Positions 1 through 8,200 of a stretch of DNA of 62,101 nucleotides are shown in pieces. The notes under the pieces were generated by a model. That model saw only the letters and a list, made by a program, of their open reading frames with translations. It did not search any database and was not told where the DNA came from. The stretch lies in assembly GCA_910589045.1 (NCBI GenBank), contig CAJUSH010000013.1, positions 1-62,101 of the forward strand, written 5' to 3'. How positions within the stretch are numbered: position 1 is the stretch's first letter; every line of letters begins with the position of its first letter. The translations under genes were made by a program, and so were the position numbers. The stretch comes from an uncultured Eubacterium sp. Lineage in GTDB: Bacteria; Bacillota_A; Clostridia; Lachnospirales; Lachnospiraceae.

Positions 1-2
1 TC

Positions 3-245
3 GTTTCCATGAATCCGATCATGGTGGACGGCACCGGGATGTGCGGTGCATGCCGGCTTGTTGTGGGTGATGAGGTGAAGTTTGCCTGTGTGGACGGCCC
101 GGAGTTTGACGGGCATCTGGTTGATTTTGACCAGGCAATGCAGAGAATGCAGCAGTACAAAACTCAGGAGGGCCGCGCGAAGCTCGCCCTGGAGGAGGGT
201 GATACCCATCACGGCGGCTGCGGACAGTGTGGAGGTGACAGGTAA
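3..245 (+). CDS. nfnA: NfnA-like FAD/NAD-binding subunit, C-terminal fragment (5' end outside window)
   Basis: C-terminal 80 residues of a sulfide dehydrogenase/dihydroorotate-dehydrogenase-electron-transfer-type flavoprotein, the small subunit of NADH-dependent ferredoxin:NADP oxidoreductase (Nfn). The reading frame is open to the window edge, so the true start lies upstream. Seen directly: GTGMCGACR followed by a further Cys (FACVDGPEFDGH), the family's 2Fe-2S ligand region, and a Gly/Cys/His-rich tail (HHGGCGQCGG). The TAA stop overlaps the ATG of the next gene (taATG), implying translational coupling with gltA/nfnB, its expected partner. In Clostridia this pair couples ferredoxin and NADH oxidation to NADP reduction in the cytoplasm; that role is inferred from family and context. 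Confidence 0.85.
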   Translation, partial: VSMNPIMVDGTGMCGACRLVVGDEVKFACVDGPEFDGHLVDFDQAMQRMQQYKTQEGRAKLALEEGDTHHGGCGQCGGDR

Positions 246-1630
246 TGGAAGGAATGACAAAGGTACCGGTTCGTGAGCAGGACGCAAAGGTGCGCGCTGC
301 GAACTTTGAGGAAGTATGTTTGGGTTATAACGAAGCAGAGGCAGTCGAGGAGGCAAAGCGCTGCCTGAACTGCAAAAATCCGCTCTGTGTACAGGGATGC
401 CCGGTGGCGATTGATATCCCTGCTTTTATCGGAAAGGTAAAGGAGCGTAAATTTGACGAGGCTTATCAGATCATCAGCGAGTCCTCCGCGCTGCCGGCCG
501 TATGCGGGCGCGTCTGTCCTCAGGAGAGCCAGTGTGAGGGCAAGTGCATCCGGGGCATCAAGGGCGAGCCGGTTTCCATCGGAAAGCTGGAGCGCTTCGT
601 GGCTGACTGGGCAAGAGAGAACGGCATCAAGCCCAACAAGGCGGAGAAGCTCAACGGCCACAAGGTGGCTGTTATCGGCTCCGGACCTGCAGGTCTTACG
701 TGCGCCGGCGATCTGGCAAAGCTTGGCTACGAGGTGACGATCTTTGAGGCGCTGCACGAGGCGGGCGGCGTTTTGAGCTACGGTATTCCGGAATTTCGTC
801 TGCCGAAGACAAAGGTCGTTGCGGCAGAGGTCGAAAACGTAAAGTCTTTAGGTGTAAAAATAGAGACAAATGTTGTCATCGGAAAATCTACGACTATCGA
901 CGAGCTTATTGAGCAGGAGGGCTTTGAGGCGGTATTTATTGGCTCCGGTGCAGGGCTTCCGAAATTTATGGGGATTCCAGGCGAGCAGGCCAACGGTGTA
1001 TTTTCCGCAAACGAGTATCTGACAAGAAACAATCTGATGAAGGCTTTTATGGACGGCTATGACACACCGATTTCCCGGGGGAAAAAGGTGGTTGTTGTGG
1101 GCGGCGGAAACGTTGCGATGGATGCAGCGAGAACGGCGCTGCGTCTGGGTGCGGAGGTGCATGTGGTGTACCGGCGCAGCGAGGCGGAGCTTCCCGCCCG
1201 TGTGGAGGAGGTTCACCATGCGAAGGAGGAGGGTATTATCTTTGACCTCCTGCAGAATCCCACCGAGATTCTCGTGGACGAAAATGGCTGGGTGAAGGGC
1301 ATCCGCATCATCAGGATGGAGCTTGGGGAGCCGGATGAGTCCGGCAGGAGAAGGCCGGTGGAGGTTCCCGGCTCCGAGTACGAAATCGAGGCGGATACCG
1401 TGATCATGTCGCTCGGGACATCGCCGAACCCGCTCATTTCCGCTACCACAGAGGGGCTTGAGACGAACCGGTGGAAATGTATCGTTGCCGCGGAGGATAC
1501 CGGAGCGACTTCCAAAGAGGGCGTATATGCGGGCGGCGATGCCGTAACCGGGGCGGCTACCGTAATTCTCGCAATGGGTGCGGGAAAGGCAGCGGCAAAG
1601 GGAATAGATGCATATTTGTCCGGAAAGTAA
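245..1630 (+). CDS. gltA: NADPH-dependent glutamate synthase small subunit / NfnB
   Basis: A 461-residue flavoprotein, normal length for the homotetrameric GltA/NfnB family. N-terminal iron-sulfur ligands are Cys40, 43, 48 and 52, with a second Cys cluster (VCGRVCPQESQC) near residues 82-95. An FAD-binding GSGPAGL motif lies near residue 140 and an NADPH-binding GGGNVAMDAAR motif near 280. The C-terminal GGDAVTGAATVI is the FAD-contacting segment. Its start overlaps the stop of the preceding NfnA-like gene and is served by GGAGGTGA. Together they probably form the bifurcating NADH/ferredoxin:NADP complex. A stand-alone glutamate synthase small chain is less likely because no large subunit is adjacent. 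Confidence 0.9.
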   Translation: MEGMTKVPVREQDAKVRAANFEEVCLGYNEAEAVEEAKRCLNCKNPLCVQGCPVAIDIPAFIGKVKERKFDEAYQIISESSALPAVCGRVCPQESQCEGKCIRGIKGEPVSIGKLERFVADWARENGIKPNKAEKLNGHKVAVIGSGPAGLTCAGDLAKLGYEVTIFEALHEAGGVLSYGIPEFRLPKTKVVAAEVENVKSLGVKIETNVVIGKSTTIDELIEQEGFEAVFIGSGAGLPKFMGIPGEQANGVFSANEYLTRNNLMKAFMDGYDTPISRGKKVVVVGGGNVAMDAARTALRLGAEVHVVYRRSEAELPARVEEVHHAKEEGIIFDLLQNPTEILVDENGWVKGIRIIRMELGEPDESGRRRPVEVPGSEYEIEADTVIMSLGTSPNPLISATTEGLETNRWKCIVAAEDTGATSKEGVYAGGDAVTGAATVILAMGAGKAAAKGIDAYLSGK

Positions 1631-1645
1631 AGCGGGGGTAAAAGA

Positions 1646-2293
1646 ATGAAGAGAAATGCATTTGCAATGAAGCTTAAGGAAGGGAAGCGCGCAGCGTACG
1701 GCGCGCTTCTGGGGGAAAACTGGAAGGAGCTGACCGCGCAGCTTGACGCTGCGGGCTTTTCTAATTTTTCTATCTGGAATGCCGACGATCTGCTTTTCGG
1801 TTACTGTGAATGTGCCGACGGCCATGAGCTGACGGAGGAGCAGTGGGCATATTTTCGGGGGCTGAACGATAAGTTTGCAAAGACCTGCGACTGGATTTCC
1901 GAGATGGGTAAGCCCATGCGTCTCATGTACGAGGATTTTGGCGTTGTCCGTGAGAGCAAGGAGCTGATCCGCCACCGCGTGTTCATGACGAAGCTTGTTC
2001 CGGGTATGGAGGAGGAGTACAAGGCAAGGCACGATGCGCTGGTGGAAGCACGGAACGGGCAGATCACTCAGGGACCGGACTCCAATTTCTCGATCTGGAA
2101 TGCGGGAGGCTATATTTTCGGCTATGACGAGATTGACACGACGATGGAGCGCGAGCGCACACAGGCCGACGACGATGCGGATATCGCATGGGAGACGCGG
2201 ATGCTGGAGATCATGAGCTGGGTCACGGATGATGTGGACTGGATCACAAAGGAGCATCACGGACATGTGAAGCGTATCTGCTGGCACGGGTAA
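1646..2293 (+). CDS. Tandem L-rhamnose mutarotase-like (DUF718) protein
   Basis: A 215-residue protein made of two copies of a roughly 105-residue ferredoxin-like fold related to L-rhamnose mutarotase (RhaM), which interconverts sugar anomers. Both copies share the pattern R.AF.MKL..G...Y then NFSIWNA...FGY (residues 1-104 and 108-215). Single-domain RhaM uses a Tyr-x3-His pair. Copy 2 keeps it (Tyr125, His129), but copy 1 has Tyr18 with Leu22 in place of the His, so copy 1 may be structural only. The start has an aaagcgggggtaaaag leader 15 bp after gltA. No rhamnose genes are adjacent, so the substrate is unknown. Confidence 0.7.
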   Translation: MKRNAFAMKLKEGKRAAYGALLGENWKELTAQLDAAGFSNFSIWNADDLLFGYCECADGHELTEEQWAYFRGLNDKFAKTCDWISEMGKPMRLMYEDFGVVRESKELIRHRVFMTKLVPGMEEEYKARHDALVEARNGQITQGPDSNFSIWNAGGYIFGYDEIDTTMERERTQADDDADIAWETRMLEIMSWVTDDVDWITKEHHGHVKRICWHG

Positions 2294-2313
2294 GCAGAAA
2301 AAGACCGGCGGGG

Positions 2314-2409
2314 CAGTCACCGGGAGATCCGCATATATGCGGCGTCCGGTGACTGTCTGGCGGGAATCAGCGGCCTGGCATATGCCGCGAAGAGGTACAT
2401 GCCAGGCCG
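2314..2409 (+). promoter_or_regulatory. Two consecutive perfect stem-loops upstream of sstT
   Basis: Stem 1: CAGTCACCGG (2314-2323) pairs with CCGGTGACTG (2346-2355) and encloses a 14-nt palindrome (2329-2342). Stem 2: CGGCCTGGCAT (2371-2381) pairs with ATGCCAGGCCG (2399-2409). Neither is followed by a T-run, so they do not look like ordinary intrinsic terminators. They lie in the 144-bp gap just ahead of the sstT ribosome site and could be an mRNA stabiliser, processing site or attenuator. The pairing is read directly; function is inference. Confidence 0.5.
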
Positions 2410-2437
2410 GAGTATAAAATAAAAAGGAGATTTAACT

Positions 2438-3661
2438 ATGAAAAAAGTATGGGAAGCATGGACCGGAATCAGTCTGGTCGTCCGTATTCTGGTTGGACTG
2501 ATCATCGGTGCGATTTTAGGTCTGGCCGTGCCGCAGGCGACGGCAATCGGAATTTTTGGTGACATTTTCGTCGGTGCATTGAAGGCGATTGCACCGCTTC
2601 TGGTGTTCTTCCTCGTGATCAGCTCTCTGAGCAACGCGAGCAACACCCACGGCGGCGTAATTCGTACCGTTATTGTTCTGTACATGTTCAGTACCTTTCT
2701 CGCGGCGATTGTCGCGGTGATTGCAAGCCGTTTATTTCCGGTTCAGATGGTGCTGGTAGACGCCGTAACGGATACGACAGCTCCCCAGGGCGTGGTGGAA
2801 GTACTGAAAAATTTGCTGATGAACGTTGTTGCAAACCCGATTACCTCCCTTGCAGATGCAAACTATGTGGGAATTCTTGCGTGGGCGGTGCTCATCGGTC
2901 TTGCGTTTAAGGTGGCCGGCGATGCGACAAAGGGCGTGCTGGGTGACATTTCAAACGGGCTTTCACAGGTCGTTGCGTGGATTATTAACCTTGCGCCGTT
3001 TGGTATTTTCGGTCTTGTGTTTACGACGGTTTCACAGAACGGCATGGATATTTTTACCTCTTACGGAAAGCTTCTGGTTCTTCTGGTGGGATGCATGCTG
3101 TTTATCTATTTTGTGACGAACCCGATCCTCGTGTTCTGGTGCATCCGCAAAAATCCGTATCCGCTCATCTTCAAGTGCTTAAAGAAGAGTGCGATCACCG
3201 CGTTCTTTACCCGAAGCTCTGCCGCAAATATCCCTGTGAACATGAAGGCATGCGAGGAGTTTGGGCTAGATAAGGATACCTATTCTGTGACGATCCCGCT
3301 CGGCGCAACCATCAACATGGACGGCGCAGCTATTACGATTACCGTTATGACGATGGCGACTGCGGCGACGCTCGGCATCGGTGTGGACCTTCCCTCAGCG
3401 ATCATCCTAAGTGTGCTTGCAGCTTTGTCCGCATGCGGCGCTTCCGGTGTGGCGGGCGGCTCCCTGCTCCTCATCCCGCTGGCATGCTCGCTGTTCGGTA
3501 TTCCGGATACGATTGCATATCAGGTGGTAGCGGTCGGATTTATCATCGGTGTCGTACAGGATTCGGTGGAGACTGCGCTTAATTCCTCTTCCGACCTGCT
3601 GCTTTCGGCATCAGCGGAGATGCGTCAGTGGAGACTGGAAGGAAGAGAAATTAAATTCTGA
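2438..3661 (+). CDS. sstT: Serine/threonine:Na+ symporter SstT
   Basis: A 407-residue polytopic membrane protein of the dicarboxylate/amino acid:cation symporter (DAACS) family. It imports serine and threonine with sodium. Hydrophobic segments run through the whole chain. The SstT-type N-terminus (SLVVRILVGLIIGAILGL), the hairpin-loop serine-rich TRSSAANIPVNM and the substrate/Na+ motif GATINMDGAAI are all visible, along with the late ACGASGVAGGSLLLIPLA. Length matches the family (about 400). Start has AAAAGGAGA seven bases upstream. It is preceded by two large hairpins and is probably its own transcription unit. Confidence 0.9.
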   Translation: MKKVWEAWTGISLVVRILVGLIIGAILGLAVPQATAIGIFGDIFVGALKAIAPLLVFFLVISSLSNASNTHGGVIRTVIVLYMFSTFLAAIVAVIASRLFPVQMVLVDAVTDTTAPQGVVEVLKNLLMNVVANPITSLADANYVGILAWAVLIGLAFKVAGDATKGVLGDISNGLSQVVAWIINLAPFGIFGLVFTTVSQNGMDIFTSYGKLLVLLVGCMLFIYFVTNPILVFWCIRKNPYPLIFKCLKKSAITAFFTRSSAANIPVNMKACEEFGLDKDTYSVTIPLGATINMDGAAITITVMTMATAATLGIGVDLPSAIILSVLAALSACGASGVAGGSLLLIPLACSLFGIPDTIAYQVVAVGFIIGVVQDSVETALNSSSDLLLSASAEMRQWRLEGREIKF

Positions 3662-3800
3662 TATAATAATCGGAGGAGAATGCCTGATATTGCATTTATA
3701 TGAAAATGCACTGCGCTTTATGGCCGGGAGAGGAGAAGCGCTGGAAATGTGTTTGGTGACTGATTACTATGCCGAAAAGGCATGGAAAAGGGCAGACAGC
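3662..3800. other. Non-coding gap after sstT
   Basis: This stretch holds a good ribosome-site-like GGAGGAG (near 3673) followed by only a 7-codon reading frame, and a possible 28-codon frame (from about 3720 to 3806) with no homology that I recognise. A TATAAT sits just after the sstT stop, with no clear -35 box. I see no terminator hairpin. I do not call a gene here. Confidence 0.4.
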
Positions 3801-4004
3801 TTATAGTATAAGCAGGAGCGCTGCGAGCACGTTCAGGCCTGCGATCATCAACAGGGAGAGGGGGTTTCCCAGGTTGAGCGTCCAGGCCGTGCCGCAGCGT
3901 TTTTTGACAAGCAGGTTTGCGTCTTCTTTGTTTCTGTAAAGGCTGTCCGGATGCTGGCTGTACCATTGCGCAACCTACTCCGGTGTCCATTTTGTCTTTT
4001 TCAT
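3801..4004 (-). pseudogene. DUF5808-type mini-protein interrupted by an in-frame amber codon
   Basis: Reading the minus strand from ATG at 4004 (preceded by AGGAG, 7-bp spacing) gives MKKTKWTPE, then TAG at 3977-3975. The same frame continues with VAQWYSQHPDSLYRN, KEDANLLVKKRCG and TAWTLNLGNP, then a hydrophobic tail to TAA at 3803. The KEDANL..KR.G..WTLN.G(N/H)P core matches the short DUF5808 motif (N.eDp.lfv.KR.G.GWTLN..hP). So there is one small gene of about 66 codons with codon 10 changed to amber (CAG to TAG would be one base). It is either a recent pseudogene, a suppressible stop, or a sequence error. A hydrophobic C-terminus suggests a membrane-anchored peptide. Confidence 0.6.
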
Positions 4005-4079
4005 CGTCCGTACTCCTTAGATCGGGAAAATCTTTTTATACTTCGTTACATTCACCCGTAAACTGATACAGGCGTTGTT

Positions 4080-5168
4080 TCACTCTAAAATACATGCCAT
4101 GAGCCGGTCGTTCATGTCCGGGCTCATGATGCAGAACCGGATGTAGCGGTCATCGAGGAACGGGAAGGTGGAGCAGTCCCGTATCATCATGCCGCGGCGG
4201 ATGGCCTTGTCGAAAAGCGCCTCGCTGGTCTGATCCTCCCGCAGCAGCTTTACGAGCAGAAAGTTTGCCGACGGCTCATACACTTTGTAGTCGGGGTGTG
4301 CGCGCAGCATGTCGTAGATGCGTGTCCGCTCGGCGGAGATGAGGGCGCGTGTCTGCTCAATGTATGCCTGATCGGTAAACATGATCTCACCCGCGATGGC
4401 GGCGAGAGAGCTGATACTCCAGGGATTTTGCAGCGTGATCAGATTTTTGAGCAGGTCCCGGTTTCCGGTGACGGCATAGCCGAGCCGCAGTCCCGGGGCG
4501 GCAAAAAATTTGCTGGTGCCCCGCAGAATGATCAGGTTGTCATAGTAGGCGGTGAGGGGAACCGCAGTCACCCGCCCAACGTTTTCGGCAAACTCCACGT
4601 AGGTTTCGTCGATCATGACGAAGATGCCGTGCTCCTTGCAGGCATCTAAAATGCGTCGCATCTGGCGGTTCGTGATGCAGGTGCTCGTAGGGTTGTTCGG
4701 GTTGCAGACAACCAGCATGTCAATGGATTCGTTGAGCTTTCCGATAAAATCATCCGTCTGCATCTGAAAGCCGTCGGCTTCCCGCAGCGGATAGTAGATC
4801 GTCGTGCCGCCTCCAAGCTTTACCTCCCGCTCATACTCCGAGTAGGTAGGACCTACGATCATCGCTTTTTTCGGATGCTCAATCCGGATGATGAGGGAGA
4901 TCAGCTCCGTGGAGCCGTTGCCGACGATGATGTTTTTCATATCTGCGCCCACGTAGCCGCCGATACAGCTTCGCAGGGATGTATATGCGCGGTCAGGGTA
5001 GGCTGTGATGGCGCCGACATGGGCGGAGAGTGTTTCCTGCAGCTTGGGTGAGATGCCAAGAGGATTTACGTTTGCGGAGAAGCTGGTAATGTCTTCGCGC
5101 CGGATGCCGTATATTTTTTCAATCTTTTCCAAATCACTTCCGTGGAAGTGCTCCTTTTGCTTTATCAT
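4080..5168 (-). CDS. PLP-dependent aminotransferase (HisC/CobD-like)
   Basis: A 362-residue fold-type I PLP enzyme on the minus strand. Visible marks: an N-terminal HG...SANVNPLG (residues 9-38), the cofactor-phosphate loop GNGSTELI (83-90), CNPNNPTS (155-162), the PLP-pyridine Asp in IDET (about 187) and the Schiff-base lysine in GTSKFFAAPGLRLGY (Lys220). This arrangement is shared by histidinol-phosphate aminotransferase and threonine-phosphate decarboxylase. The HG...N.NP.G start resembles the CobD-like subgroup, but no cobalamin or histidine genes are nearby, so the substrate is open. Start ATG 5168 follows AGGAGG. It has its own promoter at 5229-5256. Confidence 0.8.
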   Translation of the reverse strand: MIKQKEHFHGSDLEKIEKIYGIRREDITSFSANVNPLGISPKLQETLSAHVGAITAYPDRAYTSLRSCIGGYVGADMKNIIVGNGSTELISLIIRIEHPKKAMIVGPTYSEYEREVKLGGGTTIYYPLREADGFQMQTDDFIGKLNESIDMLVVCNPNNPTSTCITNRQMRRILDACKEHGIFVMIDETYVEFAENVGRVTAVPLTAYYDNLIILRGTSKFFAAPGLRLGYAVTGNRDLLKNLITLQNPWSISSLAAIAGEIMFTDQAYIEQTRALISAERTRIYDMLRAHPDYKVYEPSANFLLVKLLREDQTSEALFDKAIRRGMMIRDCSTFPFLDDRYIRFCIMSPDMNDRLMACILE

Positions 5169-5189
5169 ATTGTCCTCCTGATAAAATGT

Positions 5190-5218
5190 TTGCTATCACA
5201 CACTAAATATAGTATAAT
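5190..5218 (+). promoter_or_regulatory. Sigma-A promoter for the DUF5717 gene run
   Basis: TTGCTA (5190-5195), 17-bp spacer, TATAAT (5213-5218). Predicted start near 5225 gives a leader of about 53 nt to the GTG at 5278. The -10 box is one arm of a mirror palindrome whose other arm is the -10 box of the opposite-strand promoter. Confidence 0.6.
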
Positions 5219-5228
5219 ATGATTCGAT

Positions 5229-5256
5229 ATTATACCATAACTATCCGGAAATTCAA
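5229..5256 (-). promoter_or_regulatory. Sigma-A promoter for the aminotransferase gene
   Basis: On the minus strand: TTGAAT (5256-5251), 16-bp spacer, TATAAT (5234-5229). Start expected near 5222. The spacer carries an 11/15 match to the CodY box (5239-5253, minus strand AATTTCCGGATAGTT), which is only suggestive. The core overlaps the footprint of the plus-strand promoter, so the two cannot be occupied together. Confidence 0.55.
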
Positions 5257-5277
5257 CTATTAAAAGCAGGTATCGGC

Positions 5278-8200
5278 GTGTACAGAAGAATCGAGGAACT
5301 GGCAGAGGGAAAAGTGCATACGGTGATGCCGCTGCTCTCCTTTACACCGGAACAGGTGATCATCGAACTGGTAGAGGGGACAAAAAGCAGCGGAAGCTTC
5401 ACGATCGGGAGTATGAACAGCCTTCCCGTGCGGGGTATTGTCTACTCCACCGATCTGCGCATGGAGATTAAAAATCCGCAGTTTCAGGGGGAGCATGTGC
5501 AGATCCGCTATGAGTTCCACGGGGATTATATGCAGGAGGGCGAGGTCGCAACCGGGGATTTTATCATTATCAGCAGCGGCGGCGAGTATAACCTGTCCTG
5601 GTCGGTGGCGGTGAAGCGGCTCTATGCGGAGACATCCATCGGGCGGATTGCGGGACTGGAGGATTTTATCCGGCTTTACCGCGTGAGCTGGCGGGAGAGC
5701 GTGCATGTATTCGGGGCGCCTGCATTCCGCAAGCTTTTGCGCACGCCGGGGGAGCAGCTTTTTTATAAGCTGCTCGGAACGAAGCCTGTGACGCGGGCAA
5801 ACATCGAGGAGTTTCTTGTGGGCTGTAAGAAAAAGCCCCGGGTATTTTTTTCACTCTCCGCACCGGGCGCGGAGCATTTGCAGCTCACAGAGCCGGTGGA
5901 GGAGAGCTTGGTGGTGTCCCTGAGCGATTGGGGCTTTGTGGATTTGGAGGTTTCCTGTGATGCGGATTTTGTCTCGCCGGAGAAAAACAGGATCACGGGG
6001 GATGATTTCAACGGGGATCATCTGCAGTTCCGCTATCAGATTTATCCGGAACGGATGCACGCGGGAAGAAATTTCGCACGTATCACATTTTCCAATCATT
6101 TACAGCAGGAGAGCTACGAGATCACGGCGACCCCCGGCGGTGTGATGGATCTGGAGCGGGAGGACCGACGAAGAAGATCGGCGGAAAACCTGCGGCTGCT
6201 ACGGGATTACGAAAAATTTCTGGCAGGGAATCTGGTGCTCGGCGAATGGGCGAAGGGCACAACGGAGCTTTTGCGCAGCCGGAGGAAGCAGGGCGTGCAT
6301 TCGGATATGGATGCGCTCTGGTGTGCCTATGCCTATCTGCAGAACCGTCAGAAGCAGGAGGCGGCGTGGATTCTGGATGAGTACCGCCGCAGCCGCAGCG
6401 CCGATGAGAGCAGGGAGTGGGCCTTTTTCCTCTATCTTTGCTCCATTACGGAGAAGGAGCCGAAGCTGCTTGATAAGCACTACCAGAAAATCAGGGAAAT
6501 TTACCGCGCAAACCACGAGGATGTGTGGATGCGCTTTATTATCATGCAGATCGCAGACCGTTCCCCGGAGGTGTCGGGCAGGCAGCTAAAGCTTATGGAG
6601 CAATGGTTCATGCAGGGAATGGCAAGTCCGTTTCTCTATGCGCGAGCGGCGGAAATTTACGAGACGGAACCGTATTTGCTGCTCGCCATCGGCGTGTTTG
6701 AGCTGCATGTCCTGAAATGGATCTGCCGCAACGGACGGCTCACCCGTGATCTGACCGAACAGATCGTGCGCCGTGCCATCAGCGTGAAGGGCTATACATG
6801 GATGCTGGACGAAATTCTGGTGGCATGCTATAATGCGTATCCGGAGGCGGAGATGCTCGCGGGCCTTTGCGCCTACCGCATCAAGGGCGAGCGCTTCGGG
6901 AAGGAGGCACACGCCTATTACGAGCTGGCCATCGAGCACGATCTGCAGATTACGGGGCTTTACGAGGCGTTTATGGCATCGCTGGACGCGCGGGAGGTGC
7001 GAAAGCTTCCGAAATCCGTGCAGCTCTATTTTCAGTACAGCAACCGGCTTTCCTATAAACAGAAGGCGGTGCTCTACGTCAATATTATTTCAAACCGGGA
7101 AGAGCAGCCGGCCGTTTATGAGCGTTACCGCCAGATCATGCAGGATTTTGCACAGACACAGCTGCTGGCAGGCCATATGGACGATAATCTGGCGGTGGTC
7201 TATGCGCATGTCCTGGAGTATATGCCGATCACCGAGGAGCTGGCACATGCCCTGTCACGTATCCTGTATGTGAACAAGTTTACCTGTCTGGAGGAGACCG
7301 TGACGCATGTGATCGTCCAGCAGGAAAATTTAAAGCAGGCGCATGTTTATCCGATTGCGGGGCATCAGGCTTATGTTCCGATTTATCCGGGCAACTATGT
7401 GATACTTTTGCAGGATGCGCACGGCAGACGCTACGCGCTCTCCTCCGAGACGCAGCTGGAGCGGTTGATGAATCCGGGTAAATACATCCGAAAATGTCTG
7501 GATCTTGCGCCGGATGAGCTTCCTTATGTGCTGCATCATATGAACGGCAAGACAAAGCTTTTGCACATGGATGCACGCATGGCGGGCTATGCGCGGATGC
7601 TGGTGCACTCCGACGCGGTTTCGGATGATTTTAAGAGCCGGATCAGCCCGGGCTTTTTGGAGTATTGCCGGGGTGAGGGCTCCGCGGGGGATATCAGGGA
7701 ATATATCCTGAAAATTGATTTCGGCAGACTGGCGCGCAGCGCCAGGGACCGCTATCTGGAAACACTGATCCAGCTGCAGATGTATGGGGAGGCGTGGACC
7801 TTCCTCATTCAGTACGGCATGGGGAAGCTTTCGGGTGAGGCGCTGCAGCAGGTTGTTCTGGCGCAGCTTCAGGCACAGCAGATGCAGGAGGACGAGCATT
7901 TGCTCTATTTTTGTGTGCGGTGCTTTTTGCTCGGGAGCGTGAAGCGTCCGGTTCTGGAATATTTGTGCAGCTACTATCAGGGGCCGGCGGCACGCATGGT
8001 GGAGATCTGGAAGGCGGCGCTGGCGCAGCAGATCCCTGTGGTGGAGCTGGAGGAGCGTCTTCTGATCCAGATGGTGTTTTCTGCGGCATTTACACCGGAT
8101 GTGCAGAAGGTATTTGCGGATTACTGTGCGCATCAGGGCAGGGAGCAGGTGCGTATGGCGTACCTGACCTATTTTTCCTACGAAATTTTTGTGAACCATC

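Noticed and set aside
848..2320. 490-codon open frame on the minus strand
   Set aside because: It lies antisense to gltA and the mutarotase-like gene; no recognisable domain, no ribosome site, composition typical of an antisense shadow.
3680..3806. Short plus-strand frames (7 and 28 codons) after sstT
   Set aside because: Good GGAGGAG leads only to 7 codons; the 28-codon frame has no clear start signal or homology.
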